Shown here in pieces: positions 1 through 6,471 of a stretch of DNA of 43,959 bases. The DNA is from Pseudomonadota bacterium (GTDB lineage Bacteria; Pseudomonadota; Alphaproteobacteria; Rhizobiales; Hyphomicrobiaceae). The stretch's first letter is position 1; each line of letters starts with the position of its first letter. The stretch spans positions 1 through 43,959 of the forward strand of contig JAEZBU010000271.1 in the NCBI GenBank assembly GCA_023426855.1, written 5' to 3'. The translations under genes were made by a program, and so were the position numbers. The notes beneath the pieces were generated by a model. The model did not search any database, was not told the DNA's origin, and saw nothing but the letters and a program-made list of their open reading frames with translations.

Positions 1-485
1 GTCTGCCGTTGTCGGCCGTCATCACGACGCCGGAGATCGAAGACAAGTGCTTCGAGAACAAATTCCATTTCTATACGACGCACGCGTCCGATCCGCTGCC
101 GGCAGCGGTTGGGCTGAAGGTGGTCGAGATCATTCTGCGTGACCGCCTGGCCGACCGGGCGCGCATCGCCGGCGAGCGGCTGAAGCAAGGCTTCGAGACA
201 CTTCAGCAGCGGTTCGAGGTGATCGGTGATGTGCGCGGTCGCGGCATGCTAATGGGCATCGAACTGGTCAAGGACCGCCATACCAAAACCCCGGCTCCGG
301 AATTGGCGCAGCGCATCATGAACCGCTGTCTGGAACTCGGGCTTTCAACCAGCATCATCCGCGGCGCCTGGGGCGTATTCCGCATCGCGCCACCGATCAC
401 GATGACCGACGATGAGATCGACCTGGGTATGTCGATCTTTGAACAGGCCGTGCAGGACTGCGTGTCAGGCGGCGCTCCCGCCTGA
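1..485 (+). CDS. Class III aminotransferase, C-terminal part (5' end outside window)
   Basis: This is the last ~160 residues of a PLP-dependent class III (ornithine/omega-type) aminotransferase. The frame is open to base 1 and reads LPLSAVITTPEI, the stretch that normally follows the PLP-binding lysine, so the catalytic lysine lies outside the window. Also visible are the small-domain motifs HASDPLPAAVGL, VRGRGMLMGIEL and the closing IAPPITMTDDEIDLG, all usual for the family. The C-terminus is complete. Substrate cannot be told from this fragment. The next gene downstream is on the opposite strand, so this gene belongs to an operon upstream of the window. Confidence 0.9.
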   Translation, partial: LPLSAVITTPEIEDKCFENKFHFYTTHASDPLPAAVGLKVVEIILRDRLADRARIAGERLKQGFETLQQRFEVIGDVRGRGMLMGIELVKDRHTKTPAPELAQRIMNRCLELGLSTSIIRGAWGVFRIAPPITMTDDEIDLGMSIFEQAVQDCVSGGAPA

Positions 486-589
486 TGGGTGGGGCGGTGC
501 TCCGGCCACAATAGAGACGCTCGCCGCAATACGTCCTCCACGTTATGCCGTGGCGAGGCGTCGGCGCGCAGGGCGCGGGTGGTTCGGAT

Positions 590-1243
590 CTAGTTCGTGT
601 CGCTACCCCTTGCTGGGCAAGCGTAGGCTGACGTTATCACGCGTGACACGGTCTCGAAGAACATCTCCAAACGGTCGAAGCTTCCCAGGTCCTGGGAAAA
701 TGTCGACGACGTATTGACGAGGTTCGTTACCAGAAATGCGATGTCATCATCCGGGCAGTCGGCGCGCAACTCGCCACGCTGCAGCGCTTGCCGCACCGCG
801 ATACGAACGTAGTCGTGAAGCTCGGTGCTGAACCGCGCCAGAGCGTCACGTGAGGGCTGGGTCAGGACATCGATCTCGAGGCGCAGACGTCCGATCAAAC
901 TCCAGGGACTGCTGCCGACGCCACCGCGATTGAATTGGCGATGGCGATCGCGATTCATGGCAACCACGTCTTCCAGCTTCTGCGTCAGCGTGCGGGCTTC
1001 GTCCAGCCAGATCACGCGCTGGCGTTCGAGGGCTGCATCGACGTAGTCGCTGACCACCTCCTCAACCAACCTGTGCTTCGGACCGAAGTGGTAGTGGATG
1101 TTGGTCGTCGTCGTTTTCAGGCTGGCTGCAATATCGCCGTAGCTCGTACCGCGGAACCCTTTGCGGATAAGAAAATCCGTGGCGGATTTCTTGATCCGGC
1201 GCCGGGTCCCATCGCCGTCTCGAGACCTGACCATCCTGACCAT
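590..1243 (-). CDS. TetR/AcrR family regulator of the MaoC gene region
   Basis: A 217-residue TetR-type repressor. The N-terminal helix-turn-helix is clear (GTSYGDIAASLKTTTTNIHY, followed by HFGPKHRLV), and the rest is the all-helical ligand-binding domain. The frame is open far upstream, but that stretch lies inside the MaoC-like gene. The ATG at 1241-1243 is preferred: it follows the MaoC stop (1249-1251) by 5 bases and has AGGA about 11 bases upstream. It is therefore cotranscribed behind MaoC, a common layout for an autoregulated acyl-CoA pathway repressor. The palindrome at 1801-1814 in front of MaoC is the likely operator. The ligand is unknown; an acyl-CoA is a reasonable guess from context. 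Confidence 0.88.
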   Translation of the reverse strand: MVRMVRSRDGDGTRRRIKKSATDFLIRKGFRGTSYGDIAASLKTTTTNIHYHFGPKHRLVEEVVSDYVDAALERQRVIWLDEARTLTQKLEDVVAMNRDRHRQFNRGGVGSSPWSLIGRLRLEIDVLTQPSRDALARFSTELHDYVRIAVRQALQRGELRADCPDDDIAFLVTNLVNTSSTFSQDLGSFDRLEMFFETVSRVITSAYACPARGSDTN

Positions 1244-1248
1244 GATGA

Positions 1249-1758
1249 TCAATCCTGCTGGATGGCAGTGTCGCGACACCGGACGAGGAGTTCTGTCGTA
1301 CCCTCCTGCACGACGGTGTCGTCCTGCTTCACGACCTGCATGGCGAGTGTGAGAATGCCGCGATTGCCGCGTCGCGTCAGCCTGCGTTCGGCGACCCGAA
1401 TGGTGACGCAAATCCTGTCGCCGATCAGGATAGGCGCGCGAAACGACCAGTTCCAGCCGAGTGTCGCGACGCCCGCAAAACGCACCGCACATCGCGTTTT
1501 CAGGCCGTCGGCGAGAGAAAGGCCAAGCAGCCCGTGCGCGATGCGTCCAGGAAAACCTTGTTCGCGGGCGAAGGCGTCATCCATGTGGACGTCAAAAAGA
1601 TCACCGGAAATGCCGGCAAATCCGACGACGTGCGCCTCAGTGACGGTCACGCCTGCCGTCATGAAGTGGTCGCCGATTTCGACGTCTTCGTACCAATATT
1701 CCCCAGTCGGCAAAGTGCGCCCGACCGTCTTCGATGTCGTGTTCATTGTTTTTTGCAA
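1249..1758 (-). CDS. MaoC-like hot-dog dehydratase/enoyl-CoA hydratase
   Basis: A 169-residue single hot-dog protein of the MaoC dehydratase type. Family signs are the N-terminal YWYEDVEIGD, the hydratase-like motif GDLFDVHMDDAFAREQGFPG with aspartate and histidine, and IAHGLLGLSL. Proteins like this hydrate enoyl-CoA thioesters in the cytosol. The start could be the codon at 1758 or the in-frame ATG at 1744-1746. It is the first gene of a two-gene unit with the TetR regulator and is divergent from the CoA-transferase at 1963, so the three may serve one acyl-CoA degradation route. The specific substrate is not visible. Confidence 0.88.
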   Translation of the reverse strand: MQKTMNTTSKTVGRTLPTGEYWYEDVEIGDHFMTAGVTVTEAHVVGFAGISGDLFDVHMDDAFAREQGFPGRIAHGLLGLSLADGLKTRCAVRFAGVATLGWNWSFRAPILIGDRICVTIRVAERRLTRRGNRGILTLAMQVVKQDDTVVQEGTTELLVRCRDTAIQQD

Positions 1759-1800
1759 GCCCAGGCATTTGATGCGTTTCCGACGCCATACTACACTTAC

Positions 1801-1814
1801 TTACTGCTCAGTAA
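1801..1814. promoter_or_regulatory. Palindromic operator between MaoC and CoA-transferase genes
   Basis: TTACTG-CT-CAGTAA is a perfect 14-base dyad (6-base arms, 2-base centre). On the minus strand it overlaps a plausible promoter, TTTACT-N16-TAGTAT, reading toward MaoC. This arrangement suits a TetR repressor that blocks polymerase, and the TetR encoded just downstream of MaoC is the obvious candidate. The assignment of the regulator is inference. Confidence 0.6.
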
Positions 1815-1962
1815 AACGCATTGACTTGGCTATGCGTACGATCCAGGATGCGGCCCGAATTTGCGAGCAGCCGTCGCGCGATGCGATGCGCTTTGATTGA
1901 CGTTTTTAGCAAACGCGGTGCCCCAAAACAGGCCGCGAACTACTGTTCCGGAGGACAATGTC

Positions 1963-3579
1963 GTGCGGGTGATTTCGGCTGACCAGGCAGCAGCCTTGGT
2001 ACGCGATGGCGATACGGTTGTGACTGGCGGTTCCGGCGGCGGCCATTCCGTCCCTGAAGCTCTGATGGCGGCCCTGGGTAAGCGGTTTCGCGAGACGGGC
2101 AGTCCGCGCCAGATCACCTCGCTGCATCCCGTCGGCCTGGGCGATCGCGCAACCAAGGGCGCGGCGAATTTCGCGCATGAAGGCCTGCTGAAGCGCATCG
2201 TCTGCGGCACGCTGGTGGATTCCCCGCCAATCTCCGACATGGCCGCCGCCAACAAGATGGAGGCCTACACCCTGCCGCAAGGCGCGCTGTCGCAGCTCAT
2301 GCGCGAGCTGGCCGCCGGCCGTCCGGGGCTGTTCACCAAGACCGGTCTCAGGACGCTGGTCGATCCGCGCAACGGCGGTGGCAAGCAGACCACGAAGTGT
2401 TCGGAAGACCTCGTCGAGGTGGTCACGCTGAAGGGCGAGGAGTGGCTGTTCTTCAAGCCGATGAACATCGACGTCGCGTTTCTGCGTGGCACGACGGCCG
2501 ACGAAGACGGCAACGTGACGATGGAGCAGGAAGCCGTCTACGGCGAGATGATCTCCATGGCGCAGGCAACGCGGCGCGCTGGCGGTGTGGTCATCGTACA
2601 GGTCAAGCGTATGGCCAATCGCGGCACGCTGCCCGGCAAGCAGGTCAAGATCCCCGGCATGCTGGTGGATTTCGTCGTCGTCGAGCCTGAGCAACGCCAG
2701 ACCTATTCCACCGTTTACTCGCCGGCACTGGCGGGCGAGCTGCGCCAGCCGATGTCGGCGTTCGAGCCGCTGCCGCTCGATCCCCGCAAGGTGGTTGCTC
2801 GCCGTGGCGCCATGGAGCTGTTCTCGGGTGCGATCTGCAATCTCGGGTCCGGCATCTCGACCGGTATCGGCACGATCGGCGCCGAGGAAAGCATTCTCGA
2901 TCAAATCGTGCTGACCAACGAGCAGGGGCTGATCGGCGGTGCGCCGGCGACTGGAACCGAGACCGGCGGTGCGCGCAACTTCTGGGCCATGATCGACCAG
3001 CCGTATCAGTTCGACTTCTACGACGGTGGCGGGCTGGATCTCGCGTTCCTGTCGTTCGCGCAGGTCGATCGCAACGGCCACGTCAACGTCAGCCGGTTCG
3101 ATGGCCGCATCGTCGGCATCGGCGGCTTCGTCAACATCAGCCAGAATGCGCGCAAAGTCGTGTTTGGCGGCACCTTCACGGCCGGTGGATTGGATATTTC
3201 CTGGCCGGATGGAAAAACCAAGATCGCGCGCGAAGGCAAGCATCGCAAGTTCATGGAGCAGGTCGAGCAGCTTTCCTACAATGGCGAGTACGGCTGGGAG
3301 CGTGGCCAGCAGGTGCTCTATGTCACTGAGCGAGCCGTGTTCCGTCGCGTGGCGGATGGTGTCGAACTGGCCGAGTTCGCGCCGGGCATCGACGTCGAGC
3401 GCGATATCCTCGCTCACATGTCGTTCAAGCCACGGATCGCGGCTGACTTGCGCGAGATGGACGCGCGTCTGTTCAAGCCGGAGCCGATGGGACTGTCCAA
3501 GGATCTGGCGCTCAAGGCACCGCAGTATCGGTCCGAGCGTGTCGCGGAGTGGATGCGCGAGAACGGCGCGTCGAAATAG
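1963..3579 (+). CDS. Fused-subunit acyl-CoA:acetate/3-ketoacid CoA-transferase
   Basis: A 538-residue family I CoA-transferase with alpha and beta halves in one chain, like E. coli YdiF. It moves CoA between an acyl-CoA and a free acid through a glutamyl-CoA thioester. The N-terminal half begins RVISADQAAALVRDGDTV with the glycine-rich GGSGGG. The second half carries NLGSGISTGIG and TNEQGLIGG, whose glutamate (about residue 320) matches the catalytic xExGxxG glutamate of the family. The frame opens at a TTG at 1897, but GTG 1963-1965 is chosen because GGAGGA lies 7 bases ahead of it and the family starts at this point. It is divergent from the MaoC/TetR pair. A stem-loop follows the stop. Confidence 0.9.
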   Translation: MRVISADQAAALVRDGDTVVTGGSGGGHSVPEALMAALGKRFRETGSPRQITSLHPVGLGDRATKGAANFAHEGLLKRIVCGTLVDSPPISDMAAANKMEAYTLPQGALSQLMRELAAGRPGLFTKTGLRTLVDPRNGGGKQTTKCSEDLVEVVTLKGEEWLFFKPMNIDVAFLRGTTADEDGNVTMEQEAVYGEMISMAQATRRAGGVVIVQVKRMANRGTLPGKQVKIPGMLVDFVVVEPEQRQTYSTVYSPALAGELRQPMSAFEPLPLDPRKVVARRGAMELFSGAICNLGSGISTGIGTIGAEESILDQIVLTNEQGLIGGAPATGTETGGARNFWAMIDQPYQFDFYDGGGLDLAFLSFAQVDRNGHVNVSRFDGRIVGIGGFVNISQNARKVVFGGTFTAGGLDISWPDGKTKIAREGKHRKFMEQVEQLSYNGEYGWERGQQVLYVTERAVFRRVADGVELAEFAPGIDVERDILAHMSFKPRIAADLREMDARLFKPEPMGLSKDLALKAPQYRSERVAEWMRENGASK

Positions 3580-3600
3580 GCACCCTGTCTATCCAATGCG

Positions 3601-3632
3601 TCGAGGCGGAACACTTTCAGATTCCGCCTCGA
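3601..3632. terminator. Stem-loop after CoA-transferase, between convergent genes
   Basis: An 11-base perfect inverted repeat (TCGAGGCGGAA / TTCCGCCTCGA) with a 10-base loop lies in the 90-base gap between the convergent CoA-transferase and aldolase-like genes. No T run follows on either strand, so it is a bidirectional terminator or mRNA-stabilising hairpin rather than a textbook intrinsic terminator. Confidence 0.55.
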
Positions 3633-3669
3633 ATGCGTGCGCTGGGCGCGCCTCCTGACGCCGAGCGAA

Positions 3670-4410
3670 CTACGAGGCGTAGCTCGGCTCTTCCTCGTCG
3701 AGCATCGCCTTCAGCGCGTCGAAATGCAGGTCGGCGTTGGCGGTGAACGTGCTGAACTGGTCGTGCGTCATCTGTGCCATTTCGTCAGACATGACGGCGA
3801 GCGGTTTGCCTGTTTGCATGGCGAGAATCTGAACCTGCGCGGCGCGCTCCAGATAGTAGAAATCGTCGAACGCCTGAGCGATGGAGTTGGCGACGACGAC
3901 CACGCCATGGTTGGCCAGGAACAGGATGCGCTTGTCGCCCATCACCTCGGCCATCCGGTCGCCTTCGTTGATATCGACGGCTATGCCGCCGAAGTCGTCG
4001 TCATAGGCGATATCGCCGAAGAAGCGCGCGGCATTCTGGTGGCACATCTCAAGCCGTCCGCCCTTGATCGCGGTGATCGCGGTTGAGTATGGCGCGTGCA
4101 AATGCAGCACGACCTTTGCGGAGGGATGGCGCAGGTGCACGCGCGTATGGATGGAGTGCCCTGTCTTGGGAGGTTTTCCCGTGCCCTCCAAGGTGTTGCC
4201 TTCCTCGTCCAGCAGGATGATCGAGCTGGCGGTGATGCGCGAGAAGTGCAGACCCTTGGGGTTCATCAGAAATCTCCGCCCCGGAAGCATGACGGAAAAG
4301 TGATTGCAGACGCCTTCATGCATATCCAGCCGCTCTGCCATCCGAAATGCAGCGGCCAGATCTATGCGGGCCTCGATGGTTTCTTGCTCATTCGTGCGAT
4401 CCGTCGACAT
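3670..4410 (-). CDS. Class II aldolase/adducin family protein
   Basis: A 246-residue class II aldolase-fold protein. The zinc-binding histidines are visible as HLHAPYS (about H103, H105) and NHG (about H168), and the N-terminal VCNHFSV matches the family phosphate/substrate loop. The zinc-contacting catalytic glutamate of fuculose-phosphate aldolase (E73, in the PSSE-type motif) is not seen; the equivalent stretch reads KPPKTGHSIH. It is therefore a family member of uncertain chemistry and not a safe aldolase. ATG 4408-4410 is chosen over the upstream frame start because GAGG lies about 10 bases ahead of it. It is divergent from the TetR gene at 4577. Confidence 0.85.
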   Translation of the reverse strand: MSTDRTNEQETIEARIDLAAAFRMAERLDMHEGVCNHFSVMLPGRRFLMNPKGLHFSRITASSIILLDEEGNTLEGTGKPPKTGHSIHTRVHLRHPSAKVVLHLHAPYSTAITAIKGGRLEMCHQNAARFFGDIAYDDDFGGIAVDINEGDRMAEVMGDKRILFLANHGVVVVANSIAQAFDDFYYLERAAQVQILAMQTGKPLAVMSDEMAQMTHDQFSTFTANADLHFDALKAMLDEEEPSYAS

Positions 4411-4513
4411 CTCTGATCCCTCGCGCGGTTGACGTAAGAGGAGGCATGATAGCTGAGACGCGCAGAATGTAGACCGCTGAACAGTGTAATATTGCGGCGC
4501 AACAAACAAGCGA

Positions 4514-4542
4514 TTGACACCACGTGTGCGCCCCATTAATAA
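4514..4542 (+). promoter_or_regulatory. Sigma-70-type promoter of the tetR-RND operon
   Basis: A perfect -35 hexamer TTGACA (4514-4519) is followed after 17 bases by TAATAA (4537-4542) as -10. Transcription would begin near 4549, about 28 bases before the TetR start. The -10 lies inside the left arm of the palindrome at 4535-4562. Confidence 0.65.
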
Positions 4543-4562
4543 CCGTCCGGTTGGTTATTAAT
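4535..4562. promoter_or_regulatory. TetR operator overlapping the promoter -10
   Basis: ATTAATAACC and GGTTATTAAT form a perfect 10-base inverted repeat around the 8-base centre GTCCGGTT. The dyad covers the -10 and likely transcription start of the promoter at 4514-4542 and sits directly in front of a TetR gene. That is the classic position for autorepression of a tetR-efflux operon. Binding by the neighbouring TetR is inference. Confidence 0.7.
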
Positions 4563-4576
4563 CATGGCGGTGCCAC

Positions 4577-5161
4577 ATGGCGCGAACGAGGGTCATCGAT
4601 CGGGAAGCGGTGCTGGATGCGGCCGAGCGTGTCGTCAGCCGCGACGGCGCCATTCGCCTGACGCTCGAAGCCGTAGCCTCAGAAGCGGGCATCAGCAAGG
4701 CCAGCGTCCTGTATGACTACAAGACGAAACAGGCGCTGATCAAAGCCGTCATCGAGCGTCGCATCAATACCGAGACCGCTCGGATGCAGGCGCTGATGGA
4801 TGCGCAGCCGGAATTGAGAAACTGCCCGGTCACCGCACGGATAACCAAAGCATGCCGGTCAGTATCGGAGGCGGACCGCGCCATCGTCGTCAATCTGATC
4901 GCTGCGTTGGCACATGACGCGGATCTGCGCGAGCCGGTGCAGGCCGTGTACCGCCAGCAGATCGGGGAGCTCGGTCAGTGCGCCTCTGATCCGCGACGGG
5001 CGCGTCTCGCATTTCTCGCACTCGAGGGGCTGATGTTCATGGAGTGGTTCGGCCTCTATGCGTGGTCGAAAGACGATCGCGAAGACATTCTCAACGACAT
5101 AGGCTGGCTGCTTGATCGCAATGAATTGAGTTCAAATCGCGCCGCTAAACCTGCTCAGTAA
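4577..5161 (+). CDS. TetR/AcrR family repressor of RND efflux genes
   Basis: A 194-residue TetR-type regulator. The N-terminal HTH reads LEAVASEAGISKASVLYDYK, the family pattern, and the C-terminal half is a helical effector domain. It is the first gene of a same-strand unit with the membrane fusion protein (gap 64 bases) and the RND pump, as in acrR/ttgR-type systems, though those are usually divergent. The strong promoter just upstream is covered by a perfect palindrome, so the gene is probably autoregulated together with the pump. The ribosome site is weak (GGCGG). The inducer is unknown. Confidence 0.9.
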   Translation: MARTRVIDREAVLDAAERVVSRDGAIRLTLEAVASEAGISKASVLYDYKTKQALIKAVIERRINTETARMQALMDAQPELRNCPVTARITKACRSVSEADRAIVVNLIAALAHDADLREPVQAVYRQQIGELGQCASDPRRARLAFLALEGLMFMEWFGLYAWSKDDREDILNDIGWLLDRNELSSNRAAKPAQ

Positions 5162-5170
5162 CACCGTTCG

Positions 5171-5200
5171 CGAACGCTGCCTCGATGGGAGCGGCGTTCG
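5171..5200 (+). other. Intercistronic stem-loop between tetR and the adaptor gene
   Basis: CGAACGCTGC and GCGGCGTTCG pair over 10 bases (one G-U in RNA) around a 10-base loop, just after the tetR stop. No T tract follows. It overlaps a separate perfect DNA palindrome GTTCGCGAAC (5166-5175). It may attenuate readthrough or protect one part of the mRNA; neither is shown. Confidence 0.4.
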
Positions 5201-5225
5201 ACCCAATCTTCAGGAACCTCCGTCA

Positions 5226-6449
5226 ATGCCAGTTTCAAAACTGCTCAAGTCTGCGCTGATCGCGGTCGGCGCGGTCGCACTATTGTCCGGTTGTAACGAG
5301 AACGGGCAGAACGCTGCGTCAAAGGGCGCGCCGGCGATGCCACCGACGCCTGTCAGCGTAACGACGGTTCAACCCGAAGACCTGCCGATCATGAACGAAT
5401 TGCCTGGACGCATCGCGCCCACCCGGATTGCCGAGGTGAGGCCGCGGGTCTCCGGCATCGTCATTGAGCGTGTGTTCGAACAGGGCAGTATCGTGAAGCA
5501 AGGCGATGTGCTCTATCGGATCGATCCAGCGCCATTCAAGGTCGAGGTTGACCGGGCCAAGGCGACGCTGGCGCGGGCCGAGGCTGCGCGATTGCAGGCG
5601 CATCAACTCGCCGATCGTCAGCAGGAGCTGCGCGATCGCAATATTTCCAGCGCCCAGCAGCTTGAGACAGCAATTGCCGCGTTGGCTCAGGCAGATGCGG
5701 ATGTCGCGTCGGCGCGGGCCGGCGTGGCAGCAGCCGAGCTCAATTTGCATTATGCCGATGTGCGGGCTCCGATTTCCGGTCGCATCGGCCGCGCCTTGAT
5801 CACAGAAGGCGCGCTGGTCGGCGCCACCAGCGTTGATAATCTGGCGACGATCCAGCAGCTTGATCCGGTTTACGCCGACTTCACGCAGTCTTCGAATGCC
5901 ATGATGGAACTGCGTCGCAAGCTCAAGCTGGGCTCGCTGGCCAGCGCCAATCCGGGCGAGGCGCGCGTGCAGCTTACGTTCGATGACGGCACGCCGTACG
6001 AACACGCAGGCCGGCTTCTGTTTTCGGAAGCTGCCGTCGACGCGATGACGGGGCAGGTGACGCTTCGCGGCGAGTTCCCGAATCCCGATGGCGACCTGTT
6101 GCCGGGCATGTATGTCCGTGTCCTCATCGAGCAGGGCATCCAGCCAAGCGCCATTGCCGTGCCGCAACAGGCCGTTCAGCGTGATGCCGGCGGTAACGCG
6201 CAGGTCTATGTCGTGAAGCCGGACAAGACTGTGGAACTCCGCGGCGTCAATGTCGGTCGCGTTCTCAACAACCGTTGGGTCGTCGACAAGGGGCTTAATC
6301 CGGGCGAGCAGGTTGTCGTCGAAGGCTTCCAGAAGCTTCGCTCTGGCGCGCCCGTAGCGCCCACGCCGTGGAAAAAGGCTGGCGCCGCCGATCCTGATGC
6401 GACAGCGGCAAAGACGAGCCCGGCTGAAAAGCCGGCTGACACCAACTGA
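5226..6449 (+). CDS. RND efflux periplasmic adaptor (AcrA/MexA-type lipoprotein)
   Basis: A 407-residue membrane fusion protein. The N-terminus is a lipoprotein signal with lipobox LSGC, so C23 would be acylated and the protein anchored in the inner membrane, facing the periplasm. Next come the beta-barrel/lipoyl segment (IAEVRPRVSGIVIERVFEQG), an alanine-rich alpha-helical hairpin (about residues 105-175), the second lipoyl half (LNLHYADVRAPISGRIG) and the membrane-proximal domain (PQQAVQRDAGGNAQVYVV). It links the RND pump to an outer-membrane channel. AGGAA precedes the ATG by about 9 bases. The pump follows after 22 bases. No TolC-type channel gene is in the window, so one must be supplied from elsewhere. 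Confidence 0.95.
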   Translation: MPVSKLLKSALIAVGAVALLSGCNENGQNAASKGAPAMPPTPVSVTTVQPEDLPIMNELPGRIAPTRIAEVRPRVSGIVIERVFEQGSIVKQGDVLYRIDPAPFKVEVDRAKATLARAEAARLQAHQLADRQQELRDRNISSAQQLETAIAALAQADADVASARAGVAAAELNLHYADVRAPISGRIGRALITEGALVGATSVDNLATIQQLDPVYADFTQSSNAMMELRRKLKLGSLASANPGEARVQLTFDDGTPYEHAGRLLFSEAAVDAMTGQVTLRGEFPNPDGDLLPGMYVRVLIEQGIQPSAIAVPQQAVQRDAGGNAQVYVVKPDKTVELRGVNVGRVLNNRWVVDKGLNPGEQVVVEGFQKLRSGAPVAPTPWKKAGAADPDATAAKTSPAEKPADTN

Positions 6450-6471
6450 CGCGGACTGAAGGCAGCAGCTA

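Noticed and set aside
1244..1492. Upstream extension of the first TetR gene to 1492
   Set aside because: The extra 83 residues have no family similarity and run inside the MaoC-like gene; the ATG at 1241-1243 has a better ribosome site.
1906..3417. 503-residue open frame on the minus strand
   Set aside because: It lies wholly opposite the CoA-transferase gene, which has clear family motifs. The antisense frame has none and is a by-product of GC-rich codons.
5319..6167. 282-residue minus-strand frame opposite the efflux adaptor
   Set aside because: Antisense shadow; the sense protein has a lipobox and full adaptor domains.
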